From Azoarcus sp. (lineage in GTDB: Bacteria; Pseudomonadota; Gammaproteobacteria; Burkholderiales; Rhodocyclaceae), in assembly GCA_031259795.1 (NCBI GenBank), contig JAIRLA010000162.1, positions 1 through 14,642 of the forward strand: a stretch of 14,642 nucleotides of DNA, written 5' to 3'. Shown one piece after another: positions 13,153 to 14,642 of this stretch. The notes beneath the pieces are model-generated. The model saw only the letters and a list, made by a program, of their open reading frames with translations. It was not told the origin of the DNA and made no database searches. The position numbers and the translations under genes are program-made. Each line of letters begins with the position of its first letter. Position 1 is the stretch's first letter.

Positions 13153-14642
13153 GTGTCCAGCCAGCATCAATACGATGTCCTGATCCTCGGCAGCGGCGCG
13201 GCGGGGCAGTCGATCGCCCTGTTCCTGGCCAACCGCCTGCGGGTCGCGCTCGTGACCAAGCGCGGACTCGCCGACAGCGCCAGCTCGCTCGCGCAAGGCG
13301 GCATCGCCGCGGTGCTCGACACCGCCGACAGCATCGAAGCCCATATCCGCGACACGTTTACCGCCGGCGCCGGCCTGTGCGATCCGGCGGCGACCCGTTT
13401 CGTCGTCGAGCACAGCCGCGGAGCCATCGCCTGGTTGATCGGGCGCGGCGTCCCCTTCACCCGCGAGGACGACTCGGAACTGGGTTTTCACCTCACCCGC
13501 GAAGGCGGACATTCGCACCGGCGCATCATCCACGCCGCCGACGCCACCGGCGCGGCGGTGCAGACCACCCTCAGCGAAGAGGTACTGTCGCATCCGAACA
13601 TCGACATCTACGAGCGCCACATCGCCATCGACCTCATTCCCGGCGAACGGATCGGACAACCCGAACGCGGTTGCATCGGCGCCTACGCGCTCGACATCGA
13701 CAACGACCGGGTGGTCACTTTCGGCGCGCGCAGTACCGTGCTGGCCACGGGCGGCGCGGGCAAGGTTTACCTCTTCACCACCAACCCGGACGTCGCCACC
13801 GGCGATGGCGTGGCGATGGCCTGGCGGGCAGGCTGCCGGGTGCGCAACATGGAATTCATCCAGTTCCACCCCACCTGCCTCTACCACCCGCACGCCAAAT
13901 CCTTCCTGATTTCCGAAGCGGTGCGGGGCGAGGGCGGCCTGCTGAAGCTGCCCGATGGTACACGTTTCATGCCCGCGCACGACGCCCGCGCCGAACTCGC
14001 CCCACGGGACATCGTCGCCCGCGCCATCGACTTCGAGATGAAAAAACACGGCCTCGACTGCGTATATCTCGACATCAGCCACAAAGCGGCGGACTGGCTG
14101 CGCGGACATTTCCCCAATATCCACGCGCACTGCCTCGAACTGGGCATCGACATCACCCGCGAACCCATTCCGGTGGTGCCGGCGGCGCACTACTCATGCG
14201 GCGGCATCGTCACCGATCTCGGCGCGCGCACCGACGTCCCCAACCTCTACGCCATCGGCGAAGCGGCGGGAACCGGCCTGCACGGCGCCAACCGGCTGGC
14301 GTCCAACTCGCTGCTCGAATGCCTGGTGTTCGGCGAAGCGGCGGCGCGGGACATCCTCTCCCGCCCCGGCCCGCCGCCGCCCATGCCGCCGCCCTGGGAC
14401 GAGAGCCGGGTGAGCGACGCCGACGAAGAAATCGTGCTCGCCCACAACTGGGCCGAATTGCGCCAAGCGATGTGGGACTACGTCGGCATCGTGCGCACCA
14501 ACAGGCGCCTGCAACGCGCCCGCAACCGCATCCGCCTCCTCGCCCGCGAAATCGACGAGTTCTACTCGAACTTCCGCGTCTCCAACGACCTCATCGAACT
14601 GCGCAACCTCGTCGTCACCGCCGGACTGATCGTAGACTGCGC
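13153..14642 (+). CDS. nadB: L-aspartate oxidase (partial, 3' end beyond window)
   Basis: FAD enzyme that oxidises L-aspartate to iminoaspartate, the first step of de novo NAD synthesis (with NadA). 496 codons are visible and the family is about 535, so some 40 residues are missing at the window edge. Motifs: the dinucleotide-binding GSGAAGQS (13-20), [10 protein letters not shown] (44-53), [14 protein letters not shown] (120-133), TGGAGKVY (199-206), MEFIQFHPT (233-241), EAVRGEGG (255-262), APRDIVARA with Arg290, and [18 protein letters not shown] (377-394). The start is GTG 13153, placing the Rossmann strand (YDVLILGSG) at residue 7; no strong SD is seen. Divergent from rpoE, as in many proteobacteria. 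A TATATT at 13116-13121 could be its -10, but no matching -35 is evident. Confidence 0.96.
   Translation, partial: MSSQHQYDVLILGSGAAGQSIALFLANRLRVALVTKRGLADSASSLAQGGIAAVLDTADSIEAHIRDTFTAGAGLCDPAATRFVVEHSRGAIAWLIGRGVPFTREDDSELGFHLTREGGHSHRRIIHAADATGAAVQTTLSEEVLSHPNIDIYERHIAIDLIPGERIGQPERGCIGAYALDIDNDRVVTFGARSTVLATGGAGKVYLFTTNPDVATGDGVAMAWRAGCRVRNMEFIQFHPTCLYHPHAKSFLISEAVRGEGGLLKLPDGTRFMPAHDARAELAPRDIVARAIDFEMKKHGLDCVYLDISHKAADWLRGHFPNIHAHCLELGIDITREPIPVVPAAHYSCGGIVTDLGARTDVPNLYAIGEAAGTGLHGANRLASNSLLECLVFGEAAARDILSRPGPPPPMPPPWDESRVSDADEEIVLAHNWAELRQAMWDYVGIVRTNRRLQRARNRIRLLAREIDEFYSNFRVSNDLIELRNLVVTAGLIVDC

Noticed and set aside
12979..14190. 403-codon minus-strand open frame opposite nadB
   Set aside because: Antisense shadow of nadB, whose motifs are unmistakable on the plus strand.

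Overview
The window is GC-rich Gram-negative chromosomal DNA, most likely from a betaproteobacterium. The order nadB <> rpoE-rseA-rseB-rseC-(small thioredoxin-fold gene)-lepA-lepB is the sigma-E locus known from beta- and gammaproteobacteria. Genus cannot be read from the sequence.

Left to right: (1) 1-270 holds the 3' end of a Pro/Ala/Glu-rich protein gene and a clear intrinsic terminator. (2) 271-1177 is gene-free and packed with dispersed repeats: a short ATTGC...GCAAT palindromic unit in both orientations, C-rich hairpins, and a ~98-bp unit present twice. (3) 1178-2949 carries a six-helix DUF998 membrane protein and panC (pantothenate synthesis). (4) 2950-3811 is a second gene-poor stretch with a 15-bp tandem duplication and an AT-rich island. 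(5) 3812-5776 encodes a membrane-anchored HAMP-GGDEF-EAL cyclic-di-GMP protein. (6) 5777-6153 holds another copy of the repeat family. (7) 6154-7323 encodes an AT-richer orphan Hint (hedgehog/intein-type) protein that resembles the pre-toxin part of a polymorphic toxin but has almost nothing after the Hint domain. (8) 7332-12942, minus strand, is the envelope-stress operon rpoE-rseABC, then a DUF836 thioredoxin-fold gene, then lepA-lepB. (9) 13153 to the edge is nadB, divergent from rpoE and cut by the window end.

How the genes work together: RpoE is the extracytoplasmic sigma factor, held by the membrane anti-sigma RseA, which the periplasmic RseB protects. RseC is a Cys-rich membrane protein of redox-linked function. 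LepA (EF4) and LepB (signal peptidase I) link the operon to translation and export. In the familiar arrangement lepB is followed by rnc, era and recO. Here lepB ends 8 bp from the convergent Hint gene, so conserved synteny breaks exactly there.

The most noteworthy points are the toxin-less Hint gene at this synteny break, the hairpin over its stop codon, and the related repeat clusters on either side of the DUF998-panC-GGDEF/EAL segment. I see no CRISPR array, tRNA, rRNA or complete insertion sequence.
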